Source: an uncultured Methylococcales bacterium
GTDB lineage: Bacteria > Pseudomonadota > Gammaproteobacteria > Methylococcales > Methylomonadaceae
Assembly (NCBI GenBank): GCA_903902705.1
Contig: CAIUVX010000171.1
Span: forward strand, 1-62,229
DNA length: 62,229 bases
Direction of reading: 5' to 3'
The translations under genes were made by a program, and so were the position numbers. Numbering within the stretch: position 1 is the first letter of the stretch; every line of letters begins with the position of its first letter. Below the pieces are notes generated by a model. The model was not told where the DNA came from. It saw only the letters and a program-made list of their open reading frames with translations, and ran no database searches. Of this stretch, positions 53,859-62,229 are shown piece after piece.

Positions 53859-54187
53859 GTTATTGGCGATTGCTAATTTGTATATCTTGGTGACACCACG
53901 ATTTTCCCTTGAAGCCCTTGTGTTTTCATTTCTTCCCCGCGCCCCCTTGTTCATTCAGCCTCTTTCCCACAGGAGGGACACCATTCAGTTTTAAGTTGCA
54001 TCTTAAGTGGAGCGACAAAATCTGATCATGCACTCTGATATACTACTAGCTCGCTATAGACCCGCTTCCTCCTTTGGTTTGGAGAGATACAAGGTTGGAT
54101 AAATAGCTTTATCTTACAGGTAAAAATGGCAAGAATAGCTTGTCCACTCTACATTTATGCCCCCCCATCATTATAAAAAGGAAAGTC
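53859..54187. other. 329-bp region without a gene
   Basis: I see no coding frame with a ribosome site, no RNA gene and no clear repeat here. It ends with AAAAAGGAAAG, the ribosome site of the TSUP gene. Confidence 0.5.
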
Positions 54188-54910
54188 ATGCCAATTGATA
54201 TTTTACTTACCATCATCGTGGTATCAGTCATTCAATCCATTTTTGGAGTCGGGGTTTTATTATTCGGCACACCGATATTATTGTTATTGGGTTACGGTTT
54301 CGTCGATGCGCTGGGCGTGTTGCTGCCTGTGTCCATTGCGGTTAATGCTTTACAGTTTGTCAGACACTACGAAGACCTCGATACTAAATTTTATAAAAAT
54401 ATTCTGCTTTACACCGCGCCTGTCGTGGTGGTGTTTTTATGGTTAGTCACAACCGTCAAAGTCAATGTTGGTTTATTCATTGGTGCTGTGCTGATTTTTG
54501 TCGCCTTAAAAAGTTTTTTACCGATTATCGAGCGATTGTTAAAGTCGATAGTAGTTTATGAACGGCTGTATTTGATGATTATGGGGGCGGTTCATGGCAT
54601 GAGTAATTTGGGCGGTTCAATGCTGACCATCATTATTTACGCCAAAAATTATACAAAAGATAAAACCCGCGTCACGGCGGCGGCGAGTTATGCCACGGTG
54701 GCTACCTGTCAATTAATCACCTTGTTATTACTCGGCACTAAATTCACTATCAGCTATGCGGACAAAATCACCTTTATCCAAATTGGCATACTCATGTTTT
54801 TGTTCACTGAGGAATTGCTGTACAAAAACATTGATAATGAAAAATACAGCAAGCTATTTGCTGTATTTCTGTTTATATCAGGTATTTTGCTGATTTTGAA
54901 ATCGTTATAA
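54188..54910 (+). CDS. TSUP/TauE-SafE family membrane transporter
   Basis: A 240-residue protein with about seven or eight membrane helices and the family's Gly-rich first repeat ([19 protein letters not shown]). Such proteins export sulfite, sulfonates or other anions. I choose ATG at 54188, with AAGGAA seven bases before it. It ends one base before the ruvC start, so ruvC may be read with it. Confidence 0.85.
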   Translation: MPIDILLTIIVVSVIQSIFGVGVLLFGTPILLLLGYGFVDALGVLLPVSIAVNALQFVRHYEDLDTKFYKNILLYTAPVVVVFLWLVTTVKVNVGLFIGAVLIFVALKSFLPIIERLLKSIVVYERLYLMIMGAVHGMSNLGGSMLTIIIYAKNYTKDKTRVTAAASYATVATCQLITLLLLGTKFTISYADKITFIQIGILMFLFTEELLYKNIDNEKYSKLFAVFLFISGILLILKSL

Positions 54911-54911
54911 C

Positions 54912-55409
54912 ATGAGGATTCTAGGTATAGATCCTGGTTCACGACTGACAGGTTACGGAATTATCGAAGAATCAGGGCGGAGTTTTAAGTATATCGCCAG
55001 CGGCAGTATTCGCATTGAAGCCGATTATTTCCCTGATAGGTTAAAACAAATTTTTGATGGCATTGTGCAGATTGTTGAAATGTACCATCCAGAACAAATG
55101 GCAATCGAACAAGTATTCATGCACAAAAACGCTGATTCAGCCCTTAAATTAGGGCAAGCTCGCGGCGCGGCAATTTGCGCCGTACAAACCAAAGGCTTGC
55201 CCGTGTTTGAATACGCGGCGCGACAAGTTAAACAAGCGGTGGTAGGGAAGGGCAGTGCCGATAAACTTCAAGTCCAACACATGGTGAAAATATTGTTATC
55301 GATACAAGGCAATCTACAAATTGATGCCAGTGACGCGCTGGGCATTGCAATCTGTCACACCCATTATCAAAAAACGGCACTGCGCTTGCAGACTGGATTA
55401 TTAACATGA
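54912..55409 (+). CDS. ruvC: Holliday junction resolvase RuvC
   Basis: It cuts Holliday junctions with RuvAB. Catalytic residues are D7 in RILGIDPGS, the Glu in MAIEQVF, and Asp in [11 protein letters not shown]. The length of 165 residues is normal. The last 52 bases of the gene and the first bases after it form a duplicated unit found again in front of ruvA. Confidence 0.96.
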   Translation: MRILGIDPGSRLTGYGIIEESGRSFKYIASGSIRIEADYFPDRLKQIFDGIVQIVEMYHPEQMAIEQVFMHKNADSALKLGQARGAAICAVQTKGLPVFEYAARQVKQAVVGKGSADKLQVQHMVKILLSIQGNLQIDASDALGIAICHTHYQKTALRLQTGLLT

Positions 55410-55411
55410 TT
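55358..55411. repeat. 54-bp direct repeat, copy 1 (end of ruvC)
   Basis: It covers the ruvC 3' end and ATGATT, the start of a vestigial ruvA (ATG ATT AGG TTG TGA). Copy 2 at 58081-58134 differs at one base. The two copies enclose ~2.7 kb with the EAL and hemerythrin genes. Confidence 0.93.
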
Positions 55412-55562
55412 AGGTTGTGACATACGGTGACGATTGCACAATTATCCGCGCCATGCTTATGCAATAAGGCATTCCGACAAAATTCCATACTTAAAATAGG
55501 ATAGCTATATTATATAGCGTATATAATCCCGTCAATCACCATAAAAAATCAGCCATCACACT

Positions 55563-57287
55563 ATGACAATCATCAATAAACAGGGGGAAAATGCTTCGTT
55601 ACATTTAGCGGCGATTTTTGCTACCGCTATTGACGCGATGGTTGTGACTAATGCACAGGGCGTTATTGAAATATTTAACGCTGCTGCCGAGCAAATGTTT
55701 GGCTATCGTAGTAATGAAGTCATAGGGCTAAGTGTTAGTATATTGATGCCGATACCTGATAGTTTGCATCATCATCTGTACATGGAACGTTATGTTGAAA
55801 CACGCCAATCACGAATTCCCAGACAAGGACGTGAAGTTATTGCCAAGCGTAGAAATGGAGAAACCTTTTATGCAGATATTGCTATCAGCGATGTAATGCT
55901 AGATGGTGAAATGATTTTTACTGCTGTGATTCGTGACATTACAGCGCGAAAAAATAGAGATCAAAAAATTATTCGCTTGGCTTTTTTTGATCAAGAGACG
56001 GGACTGCCTAACGCCTATTATTTAAGTGAAAAATTAGAGGATTTACTTAAAGACCCGCACACAGAAAGTTACTTAATTTCTCTCTATATAGGTAATTTAA
56101 CGGACTATATTAATATTTTTGGCATACACGGGGTCAAAGATATTATCCTTGCCTTAACCAATCTACTCAAAAGTGAATTACCGCCCCAAAGTTTGATTGT
56201 ACGCTGCGGATTACGCCATTTAAAAATTATTTATGCAGCAACTAACGAGCCTTTACCAGCCAATCAAGTTGCCGAACACATTCAAACTTGTCTGTGTCAG
56301 CCACTACAGATAGAAAATCATCGTATTTTCTTAAATGCAAAGTTTGGTTTGGCAAAAATTATCCCACAAAAACAAACGGTTATAATGCTACTTGACCATA
56401 CTGATATTGCCCTGCATCTTGCCAAATATCGCTTTGGAAAAAACTACGAGATTTTTGAGGAAGACTTTGAAAAAACCATGCACAGGCGAGCATTAATTGT
56501 GCAAAAACTGCATAATGCAATGAATGAATTACCGTTTGAATTGTATTTACAGCCGCAAATCAGTTTGGCAGAACAACAAATTATCGGCGTAGAAGCACTG
56601 ATTCGTTGGCAAGATAAAGACGGTCAATGGCTATCGCCTGCTGAATTTATTCCTATTGCTGAAACCATAGGCTTAATCAAGGATATTACGTTATGGACGT
56701 TAAAAAAAGCCTGTGCCATCGTCAAAGATTGGAAAACAACAGGTAATCAACGTTATCGTTGTGCCATCAATATTTCAGCGCACGCCCTTTGTACACCTAC
56801 TTTTGTGCAAGAATTAGTGGCGATTATTGAAGAAACGGGAATTGCGCCACAAGACTTAGAGGTGGAAATTACAGAAACAGCGTTAATGTCCAGTTTTGAT
56901 ATAGCTGTTAAAACAGTGGCGGAATTATCCGCATTAGGAATTTCAATTTCTATCGATGATTTTGGCACTGGATTATCATCACTGGCGTATTTAAAATTAT
57001 TTAATATTGATAAATTAAAAATTGATCAATCATTTATCCGCAATATTCTGACTGATGCGCGTGATCACCTGATGGTAGAGGCTATTATTAAACTCGGTCA
57101 TGAACTTGGCTACCAAATAGTGTGTGAAGGTGTCGAAAATAAAGCGCAACTGACTTTATTGGAACAGCTCGGTTGTGATGAAGTTCAAGGTTATTATTTT
57201 GCTAAACCTATGCCAGTGACTGAATTTTTAGAGTTCGCACGGAATTTTAAAATACTTTTTGACCACAAAGGAAAAATAAATGTTTGA
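55563..57287 (+). CDS. PAS-degenerate GGDEF-EAL c-di-GMP phosphodiesterase
   Basis: 574 residues. A PAS domain (~12-128) is followed by a degenerate GGDEF domain (~135-300, CGLRHL in place of GGDEF at ~215-220) and an EAL domain (~310-560). EAL motifs are complete: EALIRW (344-349), EITETALM, SIDDFGTGLSSLAYLK and CEGVENKAQ. So it should hydrolyse c-di-GMP, with the PAS as sensor. Cytoplasmic. It overlaps the hemerythrin gene by eight bases. The pair sits inside the ruvC-ruvA junction. A TATAAT (55522-55527) upstream may be its promoter. Confidence 0.92.
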   Translation: MTIINKQGENASLHLAAIFATAIDAMVVTNAQGVIEIFNAAAEQMFGYRSNEVIGLSVSILMPIPDSLHHHLYMERYVETRQSRIPRQGREVIAKRRNGETFYADIAISDVMLDGEMIFTAVIRDITARKNRDQKIIRLAFFDQETGLPNAYYLSEKLEDLLKDPHTESYLISLYIGNLTDYINIFGIHGVKDIILALTNLLKSELPPQSLIVRCGLRHLKIIYAATNEPLPANQVAEHIQTCLCQPLQIENHRIFLNAKFGLAKIIPQKQTVIMLLDHTDIALHLAKYRFGKNYEIFEEDFEKTMHRRALIVQKLHNAMNELPFELYLQPQISLAEQQIIGVEALIRWQDKDGQWLSPAEFIPIAETIGLIKDITLWTLKKACAIVKDWKTTGNQRYRCAINISAHALCTPTFVQELVAIIEETGIAPQDLEVEITETALMSSFDIAVKTVAELSALGISISIDDFGTGLSSLAYLKLFNIDKLKIDQSFIRNILTDARDHLMVEAIIKLGHELGYQIVCEGVENKAQLTLLEQLGCDEVQGYYFAKPMPVTEFLEFARNFKILFDHKGKINV

Positions 57288-57948
57288 ATATGAAGGGCTT
57301 GAAAATGAATGGTTTGAAAAATATAAAATTAACGTACCTTTAATTGATTCTGATCATTTAAACTTATTTATGGAAATCGGTCGCTTCAACGAACACCTGC
57401 AAAGTGGCATGAGTTCAGAAGAGTTAGAAAAATCCCTGAGCTTCCTCGACAAATATGTCAGCGCACATTTTGCGCGAGAAGAAATGTTAATGCGTGAAAA
57501 AGGTTATCCCCTTTATATTGAACATAAGACATTACATCTACAGTTTAAAAAAGTAGTGTTCGCAGTGCGTCGGGTTTTTCAAACGGATATTGATAAAGTA
57601 GATAAAGTGAAATTAAATGACTTTCTATACAACTGGCTAGTCGAACACATTCAAAAAGTCGATATTAAATTAGCTCCTTATGTGAATGGCCCTTATATTG
57701 GTACAGGGTTATATTCCACTGAACGGTTACAATCTATTACACTGATAGAGCAAGCACCTTTAGATGAGGAGCTGGTAGAAGTCACCGTTAAAGTCCCCAT
57801 GAGTAAACAAAAAGTGATCGAGCGGTGTGCTTACGCATTTATGCACAATACGCCTGAAGCCCAAGACTTAGAAGAAATCGCTCTTGCCGCTACGGGCATG
57901 ACTATCGAAGAAGCAATGGAACTTGCCGAAGCTGTATTAATCAACTAA
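57280..57948 (+). CDS. Bacteriohemerythrin with C-terminal extension (222 aa)
   Basis: A hemerythrin domain (~8-135) with the di-iron ligands H26, H63, E67, H82, H86, H123 and D128 in place. It binds O2. Residues ~150-222 are an extra helical region of unknown role (EAQDLEEIALAATGMTIEEAMELAEA). It overlaps the EAL gene, so it could deliver O2 or report its level to c-di-GMP signalling. In methanotrophs bacteriohemerythrins are also thought to supply O2 to methane monooxygenase; which applies here is not decided by the sequence. Confidence 0.9.
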   Translation: MFEYEGLENEWFEKYKINVPLIDSDHLNLFMEIGRFNEHLQSGMSSEELEKSLSFLDKYVSAHFAREEMLMREKGYPLYIEHKTLHLQFKKVVFAVRRVFQTDIDKVDKVKLNDFLYNWLVEHIQKVDIKLAPYVNGPYIGTGLYSTERLQSITLIEQAPLDEELVEVTVKVPMSKQKVIERCAYAFMHNTPEAQDLEEIALAATGMTIEEAMELAEAVLIN

Positions 57949-58018
57949 TGTGAATTACGTCTTCTGGTTAGTCGGTGTATGCGATTAACTATATAGCTAA
58001 CGCACAATAAAATGATAC

Positions 58019-58060
58019 CGTTCGTGGTGAGCTGTGAGCTTGTCGAACAGTCGAACCACA
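58019..58060. repeat. Degenerate dispersed repeat (GTTCGTGGTGAGCT/GTCGAACCAC type)
   Basis: The sequence starts CGTTCGTGGTGAGCT and ends GTCGAACCACA, with GTGAGCTTGTCGAACA between. It resembles a short palindromic repeat common in many proteobacterial genomes, here with an internal duplication of GTGAGCT. It lies 21 bases before direct repeat copy 2. Confidence 0.55.
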
Positions 58061-58080
58061 TTTACATTTCAGCTATATCC

Positions 58081-58134
58081 CACCCATTATCAAAAAACGG
58101 CACTGCGTTTGCAGACTGGATTATTAACATGATT
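58081..58134. repeat. 54-bp direct repeat, copy 2 (in front of ruvA)
   Basis: It holds a silent copy of the last 16 codons of ruvC and the real ruvA start codon (ATG 58129). One mismatch to copy 1 at 55358-55411. Confidence 0.93.
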
Positions 58135-58722
58135 GGATTTTTACGCGGTAAATTAGTACTTAAAGCCCCTCCGTTATTGGTGCTGGATGTACACGGTGTC
58201 GGTTATGAAATCGAAGCACCGATGACCACTTTTTATGAGCTACCCGCGCTAGGTGTAGAAATAACTCTACATACCCATTTAGTGATCCGCGAAGATGCCC
58301 ATAGTTTATTTGGCTTTGCGACCGAAGCTGACCGCGCTATGTTCAGAACCTTGATTAAAGTCAACGGCGTAGGCCCTAAACTGGCGTTGACTATTTTATC
58401 AGGGCAAAGCGCGGAGCAACTGCACCGCTGTATTCATGATAATGATACGGTTGCCTTAATGCGCTTACCAGGTGTGGGTAAAAAAACTGCTGAGCGGTTG
58501 ATTATTGAACTGCGCGATAGATTGCCCCAATTAGAAGACAGCATCACCACCACCGCTACTATCACGCCGAGTGTCGGCAATGCCAAACAAGAGGCGGTTA
58601 GTGCCTTATGTTCTTTGGGTTATAAACCACTGGATGCCAATAAAATGGTGCAAGGCATTCATAGCGAAGGCAAAAGTTGTGAAGATATTATTCGCATGGC
58701 ATTACAAGGCGCGATTCGATGA
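58129..58722 (+). CDS. ruvA: Holliday junction branch migration protein RuvA
   Basis: Tetrameric junction-binding protein, partner of RuvB. The OB domain begins [10 protein letters not shown]; the helix-hairpin-helix motifs are [10 protein letters not shown] and [12 protein letters not shown]; domain III closes the protein. I choose ATG at 58129 (197 residues): a longer in-frame start would read through the duplicated ruvC end. It overlaps ruvB by four bases. Confidence 0.96.
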   Translation: MIGFLRGKLVLKAPPLLVLDVHGVGYEIEAPMTTFYELPALGVEITLHTHLVIREDAHSLFGFATEADRAMFRTLIKVNGVGPKLALTILSGQSAEQLHRCIHDNDTVALMRLPGVGKKTAERLIIELRDRLPQLEDSITTTATITPSVGNAKQEAVSALCSLGYKPLDANKMVQGIHSEGKSCEDIIRMALQGAIR

Positions 58723-59753
58723 TTGAAACCGATAGATTAATAACGGCGCGTAATCATACCGATGACGAACGCCATGACCGCGCTATACGTCCGAAACGGT
58801 TAGCCGATTATGTCGGACAAGTTGAATTACGCGCCCAAATGGAAATTTTTATTCAAGCGGCAGTGGCGAGGCAAGAGGCGTTAGATCACGTCCTGATTTT
58901 TGGCCCACCTGGTTTAGGTAAAACCACACTCGCCAATATTATCGCTGCCGAAATGGGCGTGGCGATTCGGCAAACCTCAGGCCCCGTATTAGAAAAAGCG
59001 GGCGATTTAGCCGCTTTGCTCACTAATCTTGAAGCCCACGATGTATTATTTATCGACGAAATTCATCGCCTAAGCCCAGCGGTAGAAGAAATTTTATACC
59101 CAGCAATGGAAGACTATCAGCTCGATTTAATGATAGGTGAAGGGCCAGCGGCACGGTCTATCAAACTGGATTTACCGCCGTTTACCCTAGTTGGTGCAAC
59201 CACCCGCGCAGGATTATTGACTTCGCCATTACGCGACCGTTTCGGTATCGTCCAACGCTTAGAATTTTACACCGTGGCAGAACTTGCCAGCATTGTCACC
59301 CGTTCAGCAGGAGTATTAGGCATTGCAATGGCAGAAAATGGCGCGTTTGAAATCGCCCGACGCTCACGCGGTACGCCACGCATAGCCAACCGTTTACTCC
59401 GCCGTGTGCGTGATTTTGCCCAAGTTAAAGGCGACGGCACAGTAACAGAAGATTGCGCTATCGCCGCACTCAATATGCTCAAAGTCGATAGCAACGGTTT
59501 CGATGCCTTAGACCGCAAATTATTAATGACCATGATAGAAAATTTTGCGGGTGGACCAGTTGGGTTAGATACCTTAGCCGCAGCAATCAGTGAAGAACGC
59601 GGTACAATCGAAGATGTATTAGAGCCGTATTTATTGCAACAAGGTTTTATTATGCGTACCCCGCGTGGGCGAGTAGTGACACAAAATGCCTATACCCATT
59701 TTGGTTTACCAGTACCTAAACACACAGGCGTATCAGTGGATTTGTTTGAATAG
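58719..59753 (+). CDS. ruvB: Holliday junction helicase RuvB
   Basis: AAA+ motor for branch migration. Walker [11 protein letters not shown], Walker [12 protein letters not shown], sensor GATTRAG and Arg-finger region LRDRFG are all visible. The C-terminal winged helix contains [13 protein letters not shown]. 344 residues. Confidence 0.97.
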   Translation: MIETDRLITARNHTDDERHDRAIRPKRLADYVGQVELRAQMEIFIQAAVARQEALDHVLIFGPPGLGKTTLANIIAAEMGVAIRQTSGPVLEKAGDLAALLTNLEAHDVLFIDEIHRLSPAVEEILYPAMEDYQLDLMIGEGPAARSIKLDLPPFTLVGATTRAGLLTSPLRDRFGIVQRLEFYTVAELASIVTRSAGVLGIAMAENGAFEIARRSRGTPRIANRLLRRVRDFAQVKGDGTVTEDCAIAALNMLKVDSNGFDALDRKLLMTMIENFAGGPVGLDTLAAAISEERGTIEDVLEPYLLQQGFIMRTPRGRVVTQNAYTHFGLPVPKHTGVSVDLFE

Positions 59754-59870
59754 ATAGTACTGTTTTTATATCAGTAAATGTATTAGCATTGTGGCAGTTG
59801 AACTCTCGTACCCTTGCATAACGCCGCTGTTATGCGCTGTCCATTGGTGTCTATCTTCACAGGAACAAAA

Positions 59871-61286
59871 ATGAAATTTTTTTTGATAATTACTGTATTG
59901 CTCTTTCCTAACTTAGTTTTTGCATCAGAAGCTGCTACTTCACTAGATTTAACTCATCATATTATCGGTTATCTTGCCGTTCTGATTACAGTGGCATCTT
60001 ACATAGCAGCAATGTCTGAGGACGTGATTGAATTGCGAAAATCCAAGCCGATGGTATTAGGGGCGGCAGCGGCTTGGTTTGCAATTTGTATTTATTACGC
60101 TATCGATGGACAAGCAAAAGTTGCATCGCTGGCATTTGAAAGTAATTTGTTGGCATATATTGAGTTACTGTTATTCATTTTGGTGTCCATGACTTATCTC
60201 AATACCATGGAAGAGCGCGGCATTTTTGATGCGTTGCGCATATATTTATTAAATAAACGTTATAGTTATCGGCAATTGTTCTGGATTACGGGGGCATTAG
60301 CGTTTGTGCTTTCTACCATTATCAACGGTTTAGCGATTGGTTTATTAATGGGTGCAGTTGCCTCAGCAGTGGGGAAAAAGCAACCAAAATTTGTCGCTTT
60401 TGCCTGTGTTAATGTGGTGGTTGCTGCCAATGCGGGCGGGACTTTCAGTCCTTTAGGCGGTATTTCTACGCTGTTTGTTTGGCAACATGGTATTTTACAT
60501 TTTTTCGATTTTTTCCATTTAGCAATTCCCTGTTTAGTCAATTTTTTAGTACCCGCAAGTATCATGCACTTTTTTATTCCTAAAGAAACACCTGATGTCT
60601 CGCCACAAGCCATTAACCTACGTCGAGGTGCTAAATGGGTGATTGCTCTGTTTGCACTGACCCTAATGATTACCGTTTGTTCTAATGTATTTTTACTATT
60701 ACCGCCCGCAGCAGGGATGATGGCTGGATTAGGGATATTGCAATTTTTTAATTTTTATCTGAACAAAACCGCTCATGAAGAACAAAGCGATTTTGCCCAC
60801 GTTTATCAGCTTTTTCAGGTCGAGGTGCCTAAAAAGAATAGCAAACAAACCTTTGATGTCTTTGAAAATGTCGGTCATATTGACTGGGATACCCTGCTGT
60901 TTTTTTATGGCGCGATGATGCTGATTGGTGCTATCGGTTTTGTCGGTTATTTGGATGCTATTGCGCACTTTCTATTTGGTCAAATGAATCCCTCTGTCGC
61001 CAATATTTTGATTGGTCTATCATCGGCTTTTGTTGATAACGGTACGTTGATGTTTGCGGTATTAAGTATGCACCCACCTATTCATACGGGTCAGTGGCTA
61101 TTATTAACGTTAACACTGGGCGTAGGTGGAAGCTTGTTAGCTATTGGTTCAGCACCTGGCGTGGGTATGTTGGGACAAATCAAGCAATATACGTTTGGTT
61201 TTCATCTGCGTTGGATGCCTGCTGTTTTACTGGGCTATTTTGCTAGTATCGCTGTACACTTTTGGATTAATGCAGCGTATTTTTAA
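59871..61286 (+). CDS. nhaD: NhaD-type Na+/H+ antiporter
   Basis: A 471-residue membrane protein of the NhaD/ArsB-like ion transporter superfamily, with about 12 helices. A cleavable-looking signal (ends VFASEA) precedes the first helix. Conserved parts are FALSTIINGLAIGLLMGA-like, NAGGTFSPLGG and SSAFVDNGTLMFAV. I choose ATG at 59871 with AGGAAC nine bases before it; the longer frame adds 19 residues before the signal. Confidence 0.88.
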   Translation: MKFFLIITVLLFPNLVFASEAATSLDLTHHIIGYLAVLITVASYIAAMSEDVIELRKSKPMVLGAAAAWFAICIYYAIDGQAKVASLAFESNLLAYIELLLFILVSMTYLNTMEERGIFDALRIYLLNKRYSYRQLFWITGALAFVLSTIINGLAIGLLMGAVASAVGKKQPKFVAFACVNVVVAANAGGTFSPLGGISTLFVWQHGILHFFDFFHLAIPCLVNFLVPASIMHFFIPKETPDVSPQAINLRRGAKWVIALFALTLMITVCSNVFLLLPPAAGMMAGLGILQFFNFYLNKTAHEEQSDFAHVYQLFQVEVPKKNSKQTFDVFENVGHIDWDTLLFFYGAMMLIGAIGFVGYLDAIAHFLFGQMNPSVANILIGLSSAFVDNGTLMFAVLSMHPPIHTGQWLLLTLTLGVGGSLLAIGSAPGVGMLGQIKQYTFGFHLRWMPAVLLGYFASIAVHFWINAAYF

Positions 61287-61354
61287 TTATGGTCGCTGTT
61301 GCTCTCCCGCGCCGTAGCTTACTAAAAATACATCATTACATTTCTCTGCATATA

Positions 61355-61762
61355 ATGACCACAGTGAAAAAATTTACCTACCCGATTCGGGTATATTACG
61401 AAGACACCGACGCAGGCGGCGTGGTGTATCATGCTAATTACCTGAAATTTTTTGAACGTGTGAGAACGGAAATGCTCCGTGCCTTGGGCTATGAACAAGA
61501 TTGGTTGAGAGCGAATGCGGGCATTATTTTTGTGGTGCGTTCGCTACAGATTGATTATTTGCGTCCTGCATTGTTTGATGAGCTTTTGCAGGTCAGCGCG
61601 AAAGTGATTGACTCTAAAAAAGCCAGCTTTACCTTTAGCCAACATATTAACCGTGGTGATGAGCTGTTGTGTACTGGCATCGTTCGTATCGCCTGTTTAG
61701 ATGCACATACTCTGCGCCCTAAAGCCATTCCTGATTATTTACTTGAGTTGTTAACCGCATGA
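61355..61762 (+). CDS. ybgC: Tol-Pal system-associated acyl-CoA thioesterase YbgC
   Basis: A 135-residue hotdog-fold thioesterase with the signature YYEDTDAGGVVYHANYLKFFERVRTE. I choose ATG at 61355 (MTTVKKFTYP). It overlaps tolQ by four bases, the standard start of the tol-pal operon. Confidence 0.93.
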   Translation: MTTVKKFTYPIRVYYEDTDAGGVVYHANYLKFFERVRTEMLRALGYEQDWLRANAGIIFVVRSLQIDYLRPALFDELLQVSAKVIDSKKASFTFSQHINRGDELLCTGIVRIACLDAHTLRPKAIPDYLLELLTA

Positions 61763-62110
61763 ATACTGATTTATCCTTACTCCATTTGATTCAAGAAGCT
61801 AGTTTTGTCGTCCAGTTTGTGATGGTGTTATTGTTGATCGCCTCGCTCGCCTCGTGGACATTTATTTTTTCTAAACGCAAAGAATTGAACCGCGCCATTG
61901 AAATCACCGATGAATTTGAAGAGCAATTTTGGTCTGGCATGGCGTTGACTGAGTTGTATCGAAAATTAGCCGCTAAAGATTTTAAGCCCGAAGGTATCGA
62001 AAAATATTTTTGGCGGGTTATAAAGAATTTTCCAGAATGCGTCAAAGCGGTACGATTGAGCCTGCGGTGCAAGTTGAAAGTGCGCAACGAGCCATGCGCA
62101 TTGAATTATA
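61759..62110 (+). CDS. tolQ: TolQ, N-terminal part with a frameshift at the contig end
   Basis: Inner-membrane proton channel of Tol-Pal. The first ~80 codons (membrane helix at ~17-38) match TolQ. At the A-run 62000-62004 the frame is lost: one more A would give EKIFLAGYKEFSRMRQSG, the expected sequence, and further on EPAVQVESAQRAMRIEL. After ~62110 the TolQ match ends. One missing A so near the end suggests a sequencing error rather than a true mutation. Confidence 0.85.
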
Positions 62111-62229
62111 ACGCACGGCGCCTGGCAAAGCGGCACAGTCTGCAGGGTCGGCACCAGGCTCTGGCTATAGCGGCCGCGCCCCGAATACGTCACCTGCGGG
62201 TACTGCTGGCGGCCCACAATCCGGTCGAC
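62111..62229. other. GC-rich tail not matching tolQ, probable contig-end artefact
   Basis: The last ~119 bases are much richer in G and C than anything before and break the tolQ gene mid-way. They encode Ala/Gly/Pro/Ser-rich residues in the tolQ-continuing frame. A NotI-type site (62170-62177) lies inside and GTCGAC is at the very end. This could be chimeric, linker or low-quality sequence. Confidence 0.6.

Noticed and set aside
62170-62177. NotI-type site and terminal GTCGAC as proof of vector sequence
   Set aside because: Such sites are expected by chance in GC-rich DNA, and I cannot match the tail to a named vector; kept only as a hint of an artefact.

Overview
The window is a contig of about 62 kb from a gammaproteobacterium. 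Moderate-to-low GC, a complete set of gammaproteobacterial housekeeping genes (type IV pilus, Ccm, Lpt, RuvCAB, Tol, SRP, rpsP operon) and a PQQ-alcohol-dehydrogenase-associated ABC system point to a methylotroph, most likely a methanotroph of the Methylococcales. This placement is an inference from gene content; there is no 16S rRNA gene or methane monooxygenase gene here. Both contig ends cut genes, and the last ~120 bases look foreign to the rest.

Layout. 0-1.6 kb: end of an unknown gene and a coiled-coil protein. 1.6-6.3 kb: hslR and ispH, then an unusual pair of phosphodiesterase-fold genes (EEP protein with two CBM21-like domains, and a PLD protein). 6.4-18.7 kb, all minus strand: slyX, hemN, ccmIHG, yacG-zapD-coaE-pilDCB, valS. 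18.7-22.3 kb: a junk-like accessory stretch of small toxin-antitoxin genes (hicBA, orphan and broken antitoxins, a Uma2 nuclease) packed between palindromic repeats. 22.3-31.5 kb: holC-pepA divergent from lptFG, then ribE-ribH, rimO, ypjD, ffh. 31.5-34.4 kb: a vapBC module, a two-gene RiPP-like operon (radical SAM/SPASM enzyme plus a 56-residue Cys-rich peptide), and an XRE regulator broken by a nonsense codon. 34.6-36.5 kb: rpsP-rimM-trmD-rplS. 36.7-44.6 kb: a type VI secretion effector island (VgrG, DUF2169, ketosynthase-like protein, PAAR-like DUF4150, AHH nuclease toxin, Imm11-like immunity protein, DUF6484, TIGR02270-type protein) without T6SS core genes. 44.7-50.3 kb: PQQ-linked ABC transporter, beta-propeller and binding protein, then a carbamoyltransferase. 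50.7-54.9 kb: unknown proteins, tRNA-Gly, tRNA-Cys, a TSUP exporter. 54.9-62.2 kb: ruvC, an inserted c-di-GMP phosphodiesterase/hemerythrin pair, ruvA, ruvB, nhaD, ybgC and a broken tolQ.

The most striking features are structural. (1) A ~100-bp palindromic repeat family occurs at four places, and one copy sits in frame inside the signal peptide of the beta-propeller protein, adding exactly 34 codons. (2) The ruvC/ruvA junction was split by a ~2.7-kb insertion bounded by a 54-bp direct duplication of the old junction. (3) vapBC and the Uma2 gene are each bracketed by two copies of a terminator-like hairpin. (4) A previously hidden Cys-rich peptide gene lies 14 bases after a radical SAM/SPASM maturase.
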